Assembly: GCA_002104935.1 (NCBI GenBank)
Contig: MCGT01000003.1
Span: forward strand, 1,211,104 to 1,275,103
Reading direction: 5' to 3'
DNA from: Hesseltinella vesiculosa
Taxonomy: Eukaryota; Mucoromycota; Mucoromycetes; Mucorales; Cunninghamellaceae
Length of the DNA stretch: 64,000 nt
Under the pieces are notes generated by a model that did no database searches, was not told the origin of the DNA, and saw only the letters and a program-made list of their open reading frames with translations. Shown piece by piece: positions 46,750-58,729 of this stretch (the stretch's first letter is position 1; each line of letters starts with the position of its first letter). A program made the translations under genes and the position numbers.

Positions 46750-48830
46750 TTATTCATATTGGCCAAAAGGTTTTGCTTGGAGGACGCCGTCTGGTTTGAC
46801 AGCACGTTGGGAGGCATCTGCTGGAGAGACAGGTGATGTGGCCGTGGAGCTGGGGTGTTCGGAGGAGACATCATAGACATCTCCATAGGCATTATCTGAA
46901 AAGGGTTTGGTGACAAGGACCCCATCCGGTTTCACAGCCTTTAGGTCCGTTGGGCGGTCATCCGTGCCAGGTGTTTGAGTGCTGGTGACCGTTTCGTTTT
47001 CGTAAGGCGAGTTCAGCAGATCAAGCTCGTTTCTTGGGTCGGAGAGCTCGACTTGGAAATCCTGGTGTCTCTTCTTACGCTTGAAGTAATACACCACAGC
47101 AACGCAGCTCGTAATAATCTATGGGGACAGCCAAAGGTCAGACGCAGTCGAGGTATTTTTTTTTTTTTACGGCAACCAGGGCAACCGCGACAGCGATGCC
47201 GACAATGGCACCAGTGGACAGGCTGCTCGAGGCTGAGGAGGACGAGGAAGACGAGGAGGGAGATGCCGAGGAGGGAGACGCATTGTTGGTATGGGCCAGC
47301 CAAGCCATGTTGCTGGGATCGGTGACATTCAGAATGTAGGAGGAGGTTGTCGGGATGCCGCCGTCTGCTTGACCAAAGAGGATAAACACGTAGGATGAGC
47401 CATTCTTAGTGTAGGGCACTGCAGCATGGGTAAACAGGCGATTGGGTCCGGAAGGCGTATTTGCAATGTTGGCGGAAAACATCAAGTTCTTTGCCTCATC
47501 GTAAAAATAGCCCATGGTGCTGACGTAAAACTGAGGTTGGCTGACTGGCAGCCATCAAAGAAAAGTAAGTTTTCGAACCACCCATTTTTTTTTTTTTTGC
47601 GATGAAGCAGCTTACTGTTGTCGATACTGGTGGAAACACCACCAAATATCAGATAGAGACTCGTACCAGGAACTTAAAAAGGAAGACATGGAAAATCATG
47701 GTCAATGGCAAGGTTCGAAGCAATCAAGCTGCGGAAGAGAAGCTTACTTTGTGTGGTGGTGTGGTACAGGCGTCCGGGGACCGTAGAGCTGGCATTGGTG
47801 TTTACGTTGTTGACGCTCCATTGCGAGGTGGAAGTGTCAAACACCCACATGGCTTGGAGCGTGTCGTTAGAAAGGGCCTGGGGGCTAACAGCTTCGGGCG
47901 CCCACGTAGAACCGCCGATGACGTAGATCAAAGAACCGTTGTTTGATAGGCTCATGGTGTGTCCATATCGAGTCGAGCCACCTGGAGTTGTGGCATTCAG
48001 CATCGATAATTGATTCTAGGAGAAAATAAATAGGCGGATGATGATTGGGTGCTTGGGTCGGGCTGCTGAAGATGGGCTTACGTTGGCAAGGCTATAGACA
48101 ATCAGAGAGTTGCTTGCAAGCTGATAGCCAATGCCGCTATTGTGAAGAGTGAGAAAGGTGAGAACAGATTTAGATATGGGAGAGCTAGGTTTACTGCAAT
48201 TGCAATCCGCCAAAAACAAAAACTTGGGACAACGATGGCACATAGACACCGGCAGCTTCATACCTGGAGAAGAAGGATGAGTTTCAATGTCCGCTCAATC
48301 AACGGCCATCTCACACGTAGTAAGAGCTGTTGGGAGAGCTGATGGGGGGTGTGATGGTAGAGGCGATCTGGAAGCCGGAGGTGGATGGATTGACCACGTA
48401 GCCGATGTTGCTGGTGGCGTCGAAGCCGGCATATAAAAATAACTGAGAGTTGTTGTTGACAGGCACAACGATGTTCTCCGCGTTTTTGGCCTGGAAGTCG
48501 GCCGTGACCCAGGGAAGGGTAGGGATATTCGTAAAATCGAGCGCTGTCATGTTGAGGATAGATATCGTGGAGGTGTCCACAAAGACATCGTCTTCGGTCG
48601 TTCCCATTCGCGTGGTGCTCCCTCCATAGCAATAAATCAAATCGCCTTTGACTACCCCGCACGCTTTCCAAAATTAATAAAAAGTAAATAAAAAAGAAGC
48701 AGATGGCATGGTTTTTTTTTTCTTTACCAGCAAAAGCTTGAGCTGGCACTGAGCCTGTTGGGGCAAACGAGTCAGCGTAGACTAGAGATATCAAATAGCT
48801 AACCAGCAGTAGTAGCAGGAAAAAGCGCAT
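46750..48830 (-). CDS. Kelch-repeat type I membrane protein
   Basis: Eight exons with consistent phases (48830-48728, 48663-48315, 48263-48195, 48136-48082, 48015-47748, 47672-47616, 47544-47171, 47118-46750) give about 547 residues. A signal peptide (MRFFLLLLLVSYLISLVYA) opens the protein. A six-bladed Kelch propeller follows; blades show the GG pair plus Y/W pattern (LIYCYGGST, VFVFGGLQLQ, LIYVIGGSTWAP, LYLIFGGVSTS). A Ser-rich stalk (SPSSASPSSSSSSSSAS) leads to one transmembrane helix (GAIVGIAVAVALVAV continued by IITSCVAVVYYF across the last intron). The cytosolic tail of ~110 residues carries the 13-residue unit AVKPDGVLxxKPF twice. Kelch proteins of this layout are common at mucoromycete cell surfaces; ligand unknown. 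Confidence 0.85.
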
Positions 48831-49276
48831 TGGATATGAAAAAGTCAAAAAGATTGAGGGGAGGAAAAAGGAAAGAGAAGAAAAAGGATCCCACCAAATT
48901 GAGCCGATGTTCTCCTGGTGAGTCGGAATTGAGGCGCAATACTTTTTTTTTTTTTTTTTTGTGTCCCTCCTACCTTCACGTTCGAAATGCTTGCCCATTT
49001 TTGTTCATGGATGGATGCCAACGACGTGTGACAAACTTCGAGATGACCAGTGTTGAGGCAAATCTTGTTGATCCGCCTGCTTCGAGAAGAATTTCCAATT
49101 TTAGGTCATTTTTGCGCTTACTTTTATCCAATTTTCCGGTGTAACTTGGGCGACGAGACTATACCAAACTTTGATCCATTGCAGCCCGCGTGCCATTCAT
49201 TTATGAATTGTTTCATGTTTAATTTTATTTTACTGTATTGGAGGAGCAGAAAAAAATAAGGGGGCGGGGATCCGTC
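48831..49276. other. Spacer between Kelch gene promoter and UGGT 3' end
   Basis: It includes a T tract (48943-48960) upstream of the Kelch gene start and AT-rich sequence downstream of the UGGT stop. A frame spanning part of it has no recognisable motif. Confidence 0.45.
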
Positions 49277-52200
49277 TTACAATTCGTCATGGAACGAGGT
49301 TGAGGCCTCGGTTTCGACATGTTTCTGTAAAAAGCGGGTGCGGATGGACTCGATTTCTGTATCATATGTTTCCCATTCTGGGACCTGGCGGCGCGCCCGA
49401 TCAAGTTTGGGTTCCTTTGTCAGAGGATTGTTGCACTAAAAAAAAATACAAGCCCATCAGCAGCCTGTTTTCGCTCGCCGTGCTTTTTTGCTTACCAAGT
49501 CGATCGTCTTTGCCTTGGCAAGACTTTCGTCACTGCACCAGGTTTCGCACCACAGCCATTCCTGAGGCAAGGAGAAGATGGGCACGGCATGAATCATGTT
49601 ATTGGGCAGATCTTGATCCAAATTGGCCAGCGAGTTGGGGTCCGCGCTGAGCTGTTGGTACTGGGCTCGCAATCGGTCACCTGCTGCCAATTGTCGGAAT
49701 CGCACCAAATCCACCACATACAGAGCACTATCCACGTCATAAAATAAAAACAAAAAGTGAGCAGGGACATTTTTTGCCTTGTTCACGGTCATTTTTCTTT
49801 ACCTGATGTGATAGGGTCGGCCACTCAAATGATCTTGCCAGTAACCTTGGGTCCAGAAACGGAAGCCATCCATTTCTTTACGGTCACTGCAGAAGGGAGT
49901 GTAGCCATAAGGAGCGCCTTTCAGATCCAAATCCACCAACTCCTTCATATCTGTGCGAACAATCTACGCAATCGAGGGTCAGTGGCATTTTTTTTTTTTT
50001 TTTTTGGTGCGATGCTTACCTGATCGGCATCAACAAAAATGACTTTTTCCAAGTCCAATGGGAATAGCACGTCCAAAAACAAAATCTTGTAACCCCAGAT
50101 GGTGCGCTGTTTTTCCTTTTGAGCATTCAACCAGGACGGCCACTTGTACGTCACCAGTTCGTAATCAAAGCCGTAAGCCTCGGCCAATTCAGGCAAAAAG
50201 TCCTAATGTCATGCCCAAGAAATTAGACACCCATTTGCTCCGGCTGTTGCTGATGGCTTACCTTGAAGGCTGGAGATAAAAAGTTCTCGATGAACCAAAA
50301 TTTGACGGTGCTTTCGGTGTGTTTCATGACAGACGCCGTCATGATGGCTAAGAAGCGTTCATAGAGATGACCAGAGGCGACGGAGAAAATGTTGATCTCT
50401 GCATGCTTGGGACCGTGGGTGGCTGCTAGGTCTTGCTCGGTGGTGTCTTTTTTGCCAAAGAATCTAAATAGACAAGATGAGGAGACAAATTGCACCTCTT
50501 CTTATCTTACCGTTGGGACAGGGAAGAAAGGATGCCGGTGTCTTGTGGGGCAGAGTCGGTGGCTTCCAGCACGTCGACTGTTTCCATGCCAGGGTTCTTC
50601 TTTACCATGGGGAACACTTGCAAGCCTTCGAACGAATCCAAAAACAAAGGTTTATCGGCCGCTTCGGACGCATTCCACTGGCCATGGGTGCCGATGCTTT
50701 CGAGGTGGTACACGTCGCTGGAGCGGCCAGGCCGGAGGGACAGCTGCCACAAACCAGGACCGGCTTTTAGTTGGAGGTAACCGAGGTTGGCCATGACAAT
50801 GGTGCCCGTGACAGCAGGCGCATGGACCGGCGCCAGATGGAATTGCACACCACGAGGGGGCTGTTGGTTGGAGCTGTCGAGGCTGTGGCCTTCGATGAGG
50901 ATCTGTTCGAGTTCATAGCCAGCCTTGACGCTTGTTTCCTTGGCTGGCAGGGACGTGAGACGGATGTTGTCGAGATCGACGCCATTGGCGGCCTTGACGG
51001 TGACTTGCCAGGGCTCGATCGTGTGCACACCCAGCGTATACAGGGGTTCAAGGGGCAAGGCATCAAAGTAGGCGGTGGGCACGTTGAGCTGACCCTGTGC
51101 ATCAAAGTGCCAGTCGGCGTCGACCACTGAGCGATAGAAGCGGGTCAGCGGCAGCTTTTCCAGACTTTGGACGGCGTTGAATCGGATGTCCAAGACCACA
51201 CCCTCCAGCTCGGACAGGGCAAGCAACAGGCCGGACCAGGCCTGGGCTTGCTCGCTCAAGGGATCCAGCAGCACGCCCACTTCGGCATACACCTTGTCCG
51301 TTGAGCCGATTCGTAGACGGGACTTGTCGCCAGCCAGGTGGTGGTAGTAACGGTCACGGGAGCCTTGCTTGTTATTTGTCAGGAGTACGTTGCGAACAGT
51401 GTTGGCTTTCACAGACTGTAGCACGACCATCAAACGGGTCATGACATCTGCCATGGCTGTCTGGCTGCAGTGAGAGAAACTCAAGTCGGTCAAGCGTTTG
51501 TGCATGGGTGAGATGCGGTCGTGCCATTCTCGTTGCCACAACGTGTTGAAGTCCGAGGCGGTGAATCCTTTGCTGGCTGAAAATGGTCCTACCACCTAGA
51601 CCAGAGAAGAAAAACAGGTGGTCAGTCAAGCCATTCCGTTTGAAAGAACAGGTGTGCGTGATTAGAACTTACGCGGCCATTGAGGATGATGGCGGCTTGG
51701 TCAGGTGAGGTCAGGACAGGTCGGGCGTTGGCCAAAGTGAGGTGGGTGCGGACAGTGTGCCAATAATCGATGGCTTCGTCTTGCTTGTCGCTGTCGACCG
51801 TTGGGCTACCGGGGGCCAGTCCTTGGCCGTTGTTCTGCCAGTGTTGATATTGGGCTTCGACCAGCTGTTTCAGCGAGTCCACTGTTGGCTTATTGAAGAA
51901 CATGTGAGTGAAGAGAACGTCAGAGAACAGGACAGTGTCGTGGGCGACATCCTTCTTGGAAGGCATGTGTAAGAGTGACAGTCGGGCATGCTCGCTTGTG
52001 TCCTGATTCTGCAAAAAAAAAAAAAAAAATGGAAGAAGTGTGAGGTTTCAGACAAAAAGAGGAGTGGGACGATTACCATGAACTCCAGAGCATTCAGAGC
52101 CAGCTTTAGACCTTGAGGTGTGTCCATGTCGCCCACGATCCACAAATTGGCATAGTTGGGGCCGTCTGTCGAATGGGAGAGTGAGAAAGGGGCAGGAGAG

Positions 52201-54852
52201 AGAAATCGTGGTGAGGACCACTTCATTTTTTTTAATTGCGACAAGAGATCTTACCGGAGGACACATAATGGATATCTTGATGCACGTTGTTGGAGATCAT
52301 GGTCAATGGCCGCTGCTCAGTGATACCAATATAGGGGTTACGACTGGAGGCGACGTTGTCCTGGTCAAGGAAATAATCGTACACGTTGTCTTCATTCTTG
52401 ATGTTGCCGTAGTAGATCTGCCGCAGAAAACAAAAAAAAAAAAAGAGTCAGAGCAATGTCCAGGTTGCCCTGATAAAAAAAAAGTATAGCCTACATCGCG
52501 GGTCAAAAGCTGTGTTTGCATGTGGAGCGCATTCATCAAGATTCGGCTCCAAGGCTATCCAAAATGAACCGGGTAAGTCTTTTTGCATACAGCTCGAAAA
52601 AGAAAATGCGCGTACTTGTTCGTTACTGTATTCCAAAAGTTGGCCATTCAAAAACAGCACATCGCCTTCGCTAGGTTCATCAAGACCAAGTCGCTGTAAA
52701 TAGTGCGTCAGGCCCGAGGGTATGGGCTGAGTCTCAATGGCAGTCCATGCGTCGCTGTTGGTCACAGAGCTGTAAGCCTCAGCAATGATTTCCTTTGTGG
52801 GTGCCTCGGCTTTGTTGGCAGAGACCAAAGCAAGGACCTACGGCAACAAAATAAAATAAAGATAAAAAAAAATGTGGTTCAGTCGATACGAGTCTATGTT
52901 GCATGCTTGCTTGATCTTACCTTTTCAAGAAATGCTACTGTTGGTGCAAGACCTTTGTTTTCATGCAAATCAAGCGCGGTCTTGGCCATGAGCGACGCTA
53001 TTGAAGAAGAGCAGACAGAAAAAAAAAATTAAGAATACTCTCCTCAACGTGGCCCGGAGATCTTACCAACACCATTGTGGTCATCCACGACAGGTACCAA
53101 GCCGAAGCGAAGGGGCGTGCCTTGCTGGATAACGGAGCCAATTTCTTCAACGATGCGATGCAAAGATGGGGTGGAGGCGAGGTTTTCCACAAAGAGGACA
53201 TTGAAAATATTTTTGCGAACGGCTTTCAGCTGTCCAGGGTAGCCGGGGCGCAGGAACTATCGTTAAAAAAAAAAAAGAAGGCGTGAGCGTTTGGTGTCTC
53301 GGTAAAACAGGTGGTTACTTGGCCAAGATCTTCATCCCAGCTGCTGTAAAGGTTATCGCGTTCAATGTCATTGAGCCAAATGACAGAGGGGCTGGAAGGG
53401 TCATCACGGGTGTCGAATGCTTGGGTAGCGCCATCATTGGTCTCGTCTGGCAGCACATCTACGGACACGAGGTCAAGGGCTTGTTGATGTGTCAGCCCTT
53501 CAGACACTAGATCTTCAATGATGCGGTGTTCCCGAATCAGCGCGCGAGCAAAACTACAAAGGAGCGATCAGTCAAAGGGCAACAAAGCGAATTGGCCGCT
53601 TACTAGAAGGGGTTGGCTTCACTATTTTCCACAGGGAGACCATTGAGCCACATTTGACTCATGCCAGCACGAACGTGTTGACGCTGGTTCTTGGTTAACT
53701 CCTGGATGACCTCGTCTTGGAGGGCAACAGTGGAGATCTTGTGCGCATACTTTGGGAAGTCCTGGGCCAATTGGGCCAGGGCTGCCAGCGGGTTCTTTGC
53801 CTCCAAGATGAATTGGGTGGCCTTGAGCGACAGGTCTTCAATAGAAATAGAGGGATGAGATGAGAGGGTAAAAAGAAAGAGGGCAAATTACGTTTGATTT
53901 CGTCTTGCGTCATTGGTTTGATGGTTGGCGTTTCATCGGTAAAGAGGATCTGATTGACCTTTTTGCCAATATTCTTGATAAAGGAGTCCTTGGAGGTATC
54001 TTTGTCAAGGACAGCAGGGGTGGTTTGGCTTTGTCGGTCATCAATCACAAGGTAATCGGTGTTCTTCAGAGCGAGTTCGACGCCATAGCCGGTCAAGTAC
54101 AATGGGCTAGGTGCAGACGAGGCGGGCTTGTAGCGGAGGGTGAAGGACAGGTCGTGGTTGAGATCGACGCGGGTGCGCAGGTATTGGTACCAGGCAGCAA
54201 ATTCAGGTGTGGAGAAGGATGAGGTATAGAGGTGCAGCAGCGGGAGTTGAGTGTCGGTGCGGTTGAGGCGGCCATACACGTGGTCGGACGGGAGTTGCAC
54301 AGGATTGACGTGGCGACTGTCAAGTTCTTGAAGCAAAAGCGTGTCCACAGTGCAGGCTTGGGTGTTGCCGACTTGCACCCACACGGGACAGGAAGCATCA
54401 AAAGATGAGATGGTGGGTTGCACAGAGTGTTGATACACTTGATGATGAGCTTCAATGAGGGGTGCGGCAGCATGCAGACCAAGATGAAGCTGGATAAGCG
54501 AAAGCAGCTGGGGGTCAGCGACATGGTGACGGGCCAACGTCATGGCTCGATTGTATTGTTGCTGAGGCGTAAGGGCATCTTGGTCGATGCTGGTCAAGTC
54601 TTGTACGTAATCCCAATAGCTTTGGGGGGCTACCTTGGCCAAAGTTTCACTGAGGATTCAAAAACGAGGGGTGAGGGTGGACGATCGTTTTATTCGAGGT
54701 TGCATGGCTTCTTACGCGATTTCCACAAGAGCATCGGGTGCAGCCCAAGGTGCAGTCATTGTTAATTCTACAGGAGGAGATGGTTCCTGGCTAGCCACAG
54801 TCCATGAGCATAATAGACCAATAGCAAGACCAATGGAGATGCACCTGGTCAT
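49277..54852 (-). CDS. UDP-glucose:glycoprotein glucosyltransferase (ER folding sensor)
   Basis: UGGT re-glucosylates N-glycans of misfolded glycoproteins so they re-enter calnexin binding. The multi-exon gene (over a dozen exons; first 54852-54716, second 54649-53892, a large one from about 51595 to 50511) encodes roughly 1500 residues. It has a signal peptide ([21 protein letters not shown]) and the long thioredoxin-like sensor region. The C-terminal GT24 catalytic domain carries [53 protein letters not shown] (DxD site), [18 protein letters not shown] and DQDLPNNM...[14 protein letters not shown]. The protein ends HDEL, the ER-retrieval signal, right before the stop. All segments inspected keep the reading frame. 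Small introns often carry A/T runs. Identification is secure; not every internal splice site was fixed. Confidence 0.93.
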
Positions 54853-54966
54853 GGTTTTTTTTTATGGTCTGAAAGAAAAGGGACGAAAATAAAAAAAATA
54901 AAAATGGCAAGCTCCTTATTTAAAAGGGCGCCCCTCCACCCAAATTCTTTCAGCACCCTCTTTTTA

Positions 54967-56207
54967 CAGAATTTTTAGTGATGATTGGCGCGCAGGATAG
55001 AAATTTTAGCAGGCAAAAGAGAACTAATTCACAGGCAAAATAAAATTGATTGCACGCAAACCAGGTCTGATTTGCACGCAAAGCATTTCCAGTGCACGTG
55101 AATCTGGTTCTCCAGCCACGCAAACCAGACTTCCGACTCCCGCAAACCTGATCTTCTCCACCCGCAAACCAGATCACCGACTCCCGCAAACTTGATTTCG
55201 AAGTGCGGGAAGGCTTGGATAGTAGGAAGGTGTCATCAACGTGAGTAGCCCGCCCAACCTTTTTTTCTTGTCGCACTTACGTTCAAGGTGTCATCCAGGT
55301 GAGTTGCCCGCCGCCCAGCCTTTTTTTCTTGTCGCACTTACGTTCAAGATGTCATCCAGGTGAGTTGCCCGCCGCCCAGCCTTTTTTTCTTGTCGCACTC
55401 ACGTTCAAGGTGTCATCCAAGTGAGTTGCCCGCCGCCCAGCCTTTTTTTTCTTGTCGCACTTCGACATCTTTTTTTTTTTTTGGATGACTCGGTACGTTC
55501 AAAAATGTTCAAAAATTATCAAACTTGGGAGTTGACGACATCTTTTTTTTTTGAACGTACCGAGTCATCCAAAAAAAAAAAAGATGTCGAAGTGCGACAA
55601 GAAAAAAAAGGCTGGGCGGCGGGCAACTCACTTGGATGACACCTTGAACGTGAGTGCGACAAGAAAAAAAGGCTGGGCGGCGGGCAACCCATCTGGATGA
55701 CATCTTGAACGTAAGTGCGACAAGGAAAAATGGTTGGGCGGCGGGCAACCCATCTGGACGACATCTTGAACGTAAGTGCGACAAGAAAAAAAGGCTGGGC
55801 GGCGGGCAACTCACCTGGATGACACCTTGAACGTAAGTGCGACAATAAAAAATGGTTGGGCGGCGGGCAACCCATCTGGATGACATCTTGAACGTAAGTG
55901 CGACCAAAAAAGAAGGTTGGGCGGGCTACTCACGTTGATGACACCTTCCTACTATCCAAGCCTTCCCGCACTTCGAAATCAAGTTTGCGGGAGTCGGTGA
56001 TCTGGTTTGCGGGTGGAGAAGATCAGGTTTGCGGGAGTCGGAAGTCTGGTTTGCGTGGCTGGAGAACCAGATTCACGTGCACTGGAAATGCTTTGCGTGC
56101 AAATCAGACCTGGTTTGCGTGCAATCAATTTTATTTTGCCTGTGAATTAGTTCTCTTTTGCCTGCTAAAATTTCTATCCTGCGCGCCAATCATCACTAAA
56201 AATTCTG
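54967..56207. mobile_element. Foldback (inverted-repeat) transposable element
   Basis: A 1241-bp palindromic element bounded by TA on both sides (54965-54966 and 56208-56209), the usual target-site duplication of the Tc1/mariner group. Its ends are perfect inverted repeats starting CAGAATTTTTAGTGATGATT. Each arm has an outer ~280 bp unique part holding several copies of a CGCAAACCAGA-like motif. An inner array of ~61-bp tandem units follows (about four in the left arm, 55250-55470; about six in the right arm, 55585-55935). A loop of about 50 bp sits near 55527, between the mirrored gatgactcggtacgttc copies. No transposase is encoded, so it is non-autonomous. The TIR does not match the neighbouring Tc1 elements, so its mobilising enzyme is elsewhere. 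Confidence 0.85.
55250..55940. repeat. Mirror-image arrays of ~61-bp tandem units
   Basis: The unit reads (one strand) cttgtcgcacttacgttc, aaggtgtcatccaggtgag, ttgcccgccgcccagcc, then a T run. Left and right arrays are reverse complements of each other and differ in copy number (about 4 versus 6) and in the length of the T run. Small variations (acatctt/acacctt, cccatc/ctcac) alternate between units, which suggests unequal exchange within the arms. The units keep open frames only because of their repeat structure. Confidence 0.85.
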
Positions 56208-56220
56208 TATTTTTGTTTTA

Positions 56221-57953
56221 CACTCTCTCCATGAATAATAAGTGGCGGCTCTCCTGGAAGACAGGTGGCGGACTTTGGATTTTTGAGTGTCGCACAAGCC
56301 AAGACAAATTTGGCGCAGCGTTTTTTTTTTTTTGTCGGGATGACCAAATGGACTATGTCGCATTTTGAGAAAGTTGCCTTTTTCCATGTTTCCCCGATAA
56401 ACAAGTATATAAGAAGCGATCTAATGTGTGGCAGTTGTACATTTCAAAGGTCACTGATTTTGGTTATTACGTATGAAAAAGTTCAGCTTTGTCCACGACG
56501 ATGGTTTTGGGAAAATAACGGATGACAGCGGTCAAGCGATGGTCCTTGATGAGGAGCCAACCATTGAACTGGATCCAGGCGCGATGATGGAAGTTGAAAC
56601 ACTGACCAACCTCAATCAATATCTGTCAGAAGGAATTGCTGCTGCCGATTTGATTGAAGCAGTGATATCCGAGTCCACCGACAAAGAAATCAGCCCAAAG
56701 AAAAATGTTGGGAAGCGAAAGCCGCGACATGATTACGAAGTCAAGCGTCTTGTTGTCACCTACAAGTTGGAAAAGCTTTGTTCAGCAGCTGAAGCTGGAC
56801 GTCGGCACAATGTTGACTCAAGAACTGCCCAGAGGTGGTGCAAGCAATTTGACGAGGAGGGAACGATAGACATGAAGACAAAAAACGCCGGACGGAAAAC
56901 TATCTTGCTTGATGATCACAAGGATTTCATCATCTCCTTCATCGACGACAAGCCGACAGCGACGGTATGCGACGTTGTGGATGCACTCATTCATGAATTC
57001 CAAGGGTTGACTATCAAGAAATCGACTATACATAAGTATATGGTGAATGACTGCCGATTGTCGCTCAAGAGGACCAGAGTGCATGCTGAGAATCGAAACG
57101 CGGATGAAACGCTCGACAAGCGACTCGCATGGGCGGTGCAGTGGACTGCAACAGACATGGATTTTATAAAGAACTGTGTCTTCATCGATGAAGCGTCATT
57201 TAGCATCAATTTGCGCCGAACAGTAGGCTGGTCGCGTGTCGGATCAAAGACAGTCGTGGAAGCAGCCGCCACGAAATCCAAGACGCATACGATCCTTGGT
57301 GCTATTTGTGCTGCTGGTGTTGTTCAAATCAGCATGAGAAGCCCGCCTACAGGGAACAAGAAACGCAAACTTGATCAAGATATCTACAAGCACATTGGAG
57401 TCGGCACAAACACTCATCACTACATCGCCTTCTTGAATGAGGTCATGAATACTATGGACCAACACCCAGAATTTGAGGGCTACTATTTGGTGATGGACAA
57501 TGCACCAATTCATCAATCCAAGGCCATCGACACCTTCATCAGGAACCGTGGGTATCGATGCATGTATCTTCCGCCCTATTCCCCTGAGCTCAATCCGATT
57601 GAGCAGTTCTGGTCGGCCGTAAAGAGCAAGGTTAGGCGTGACGAGCTGAAAGATGACGAGTTGTTGTCTCATCGAGTCAAGGCGGCGTGTAATAATGTTT
57701 CTATCAAGAGTCTGCATGGCTTTATCGGTTATTCTGCTGCCCGGATCAATGACTGTTTCCATAGGACTCCTATGTAGTTGTATTTAATAAACAACTTGTC
57801 GCACGACAAGTCTATTACGACACGAAAAAAAAATATCTACGACAAAAAAAAAAAAACGCTGCGCCAAATTTGTCTTGGCTCGTGCGACATTCAGAAATCC
57901 AAAGTCCGCAATCCGTCTTCCAGGAGAGCCGCCACTTATTCATGGAAAGAGTG
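56221..57953 (+). mobile_element. Tc1/mariner element A (complete, potentially autonomous)
   Basis: A 1733-bp element flanked by TA (56219-56220 and 57954-57955). Terminal inverted repeats are about 115 bp. They start CACTCT(C/T)TCCATGAATAA, run through gtggcggctctcctggaag and tttggcgcagcg, and end in a poly-T/poly-A run. It encodes one transposase with all three acidic catalytic residues. Its right TA is shared with the left end of element B. Confidence 0.9.
56473..57777 (+). CDS. Tc1/mariner (IS630 superfamily) transposase, DD34E
   Basis: An uninterrupted single-exon frame of 434 residues that cuts and pastes the element at TA sites. Residues ~75-190 form paired helix-turn-helix DNA-binding domains (DYEVKRLVVTYKLEKLCSAA, then HNVDSRTAQRWCKQFDEEG and TIKKSTIHKYMVNDCRLSLK). 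A lysine-rich NVGKRKPRHDYEVKR may be the nuclear signal. The DDE domain has Asp ~239 in VFIDEASFSINLRRTVGW, Asp ~342 in LVMDNAPIHQSKAIDTF and Glu ~377 in YSPELNPIEQFWSAVK. That leaves 34 residues between the last two, the Tc1 signature spacing. The ~70-residue N-terminus is acidic and of unknown role. With intact frame, TIRs and TA duplications, this copy may be recent or active. Confidence 0.95.
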   Translation: MKKFSFVHDDGFGKITDDSGQAMVLDEEPTIELDPGAMMEVETLTNLNQYLSEGIAAADLIEAVISESTDKEISPKKNVGKRKPRHDYEVKRLVVTYKLEKLCSAAEAGRRHNVDSRTAQRWCKQFDEEGTIDMKTKNAGRKTILLDDHKDFIISFIDDKPTATVCDVVDALIHEFQGLTIKKSTIHKYMVNDCRLSLKRTRVHAENRNADETLDKRLAWAVQWTATDMDFIKNCVFIDEASFSINLRRTVGWSRVGSKTVVEAAATKSKTHTILGAICAAGVVQISMRSPPTGNKKRKLDQDIYKHIGVGTNTHHYIAFLNEVMNTMDQHPEFEGYYLVMDNAPIHQSKAIDTFIRNRGYRCMYLPPYSPELNPIEQFWSAVKSKVRRDELKDDELLSHRVKAACNNVSIKSLHGFIGYSAARINDCFHRTPM

Positions 57954-57955
57954 TA

Positions 57956-58727
57956 CAGCGTTTCCATGAATAAGTGGCGGCTCTCCTGGAAGACAGGTGG
58001 CGGACTTTGGATTTCCCTGGTGTCGCACAAGCCAAGACAAATTTGGCGCAACTTTTTTTTTTTTTTGTCGTAGATATTTTTTTTTCGTGTCGTCATAGAC
58101 TTGTCGTGCGACAAACTGTTACTTAAATACAACTACATAGGGGTCCTATGGAAGCAGTCAATGATGCGGGGAGAAGAATTACTGATAAAGCCATGCAGAT
58201 CCTTGATAGAAACATCATTACACGCCGCTTTGACGATGCGGCCGACCCGAACTGCTCAATCGGATCGAGCTCAGGGGAATAGGTTGGAAGATGCATGCAT
58301 CGATACCCACGATTCCTGATGAAAGTATCGATGGCCTTGGATTGATGACTTGGTGCATTGTCCATCACCAAATAGCAGCCCTCAAATTCTGGAGGTTGGT
58401 CCATAGTTTCATGACCTCATTCAACAAGGCGATGTAGTGATGAGTGTTTGTGCCGATGCCAATGTGTTTGTAGGTAACTTGATCAAGTTTGCTTTTTTGT
58501 TCCCTGTAGGCGGACTTCTCATGCTGATTTGAACAACACCAGAAGCACAAGCACCAAGGATCGTAGAAAAAGGCAACTTTCTCAAAATGCGACATTATGC
58601 TTTTGGTCATCCTGTCAAAAAAAAAAAAAAGTTGCGCCAAATTTGTCTTGGCTTGTGCGACACCAGGGAAATCCAAAGTCCGCCACCTGTCTTCCAGGAG
58701 AGCCGCCACTTATTCATGGAAACGCTG
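57956..58727 (-). mobile_element. Tc1/mariner element B (internally deleted, inverted)
   Basis: A 772-bp derivative of the A family lying in reverse orientation between TA at 57954-57955 and TA at 58728-58729. Its termini begin CAGCGTTTCCATGAATAA, slightly different from CACTCTTTCC in A and C. Minus-strand coding remains include LVMDNAPSHQSKAIDTFIRN and YSPELDPIEQFGSAASSK followed by frame loss. The DNA-binding half is missing. The deletion joins the 5' leader (aaagttgcctttttc) directly to the catalytic-domain DNA starting near the ATCCTTGGTGC position of A. It is non-autonomous. Confidence 0.88.
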
Positions 58728-58729
58728 TA

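Noticed and set aside
55509..55907. Open frames of 118-132 codons within the foldback element
   Set aside because: They are produced by the 61-bp tandem units, have the same repeated peptide in each unit, and exist in more than one frame.
55250..55940. CRISPR-like direct repeats
   Set aside because: Units are contiguous with no unique spacers, are mirrored in both arms of a palindrome, and this is a eukaryotic genome.
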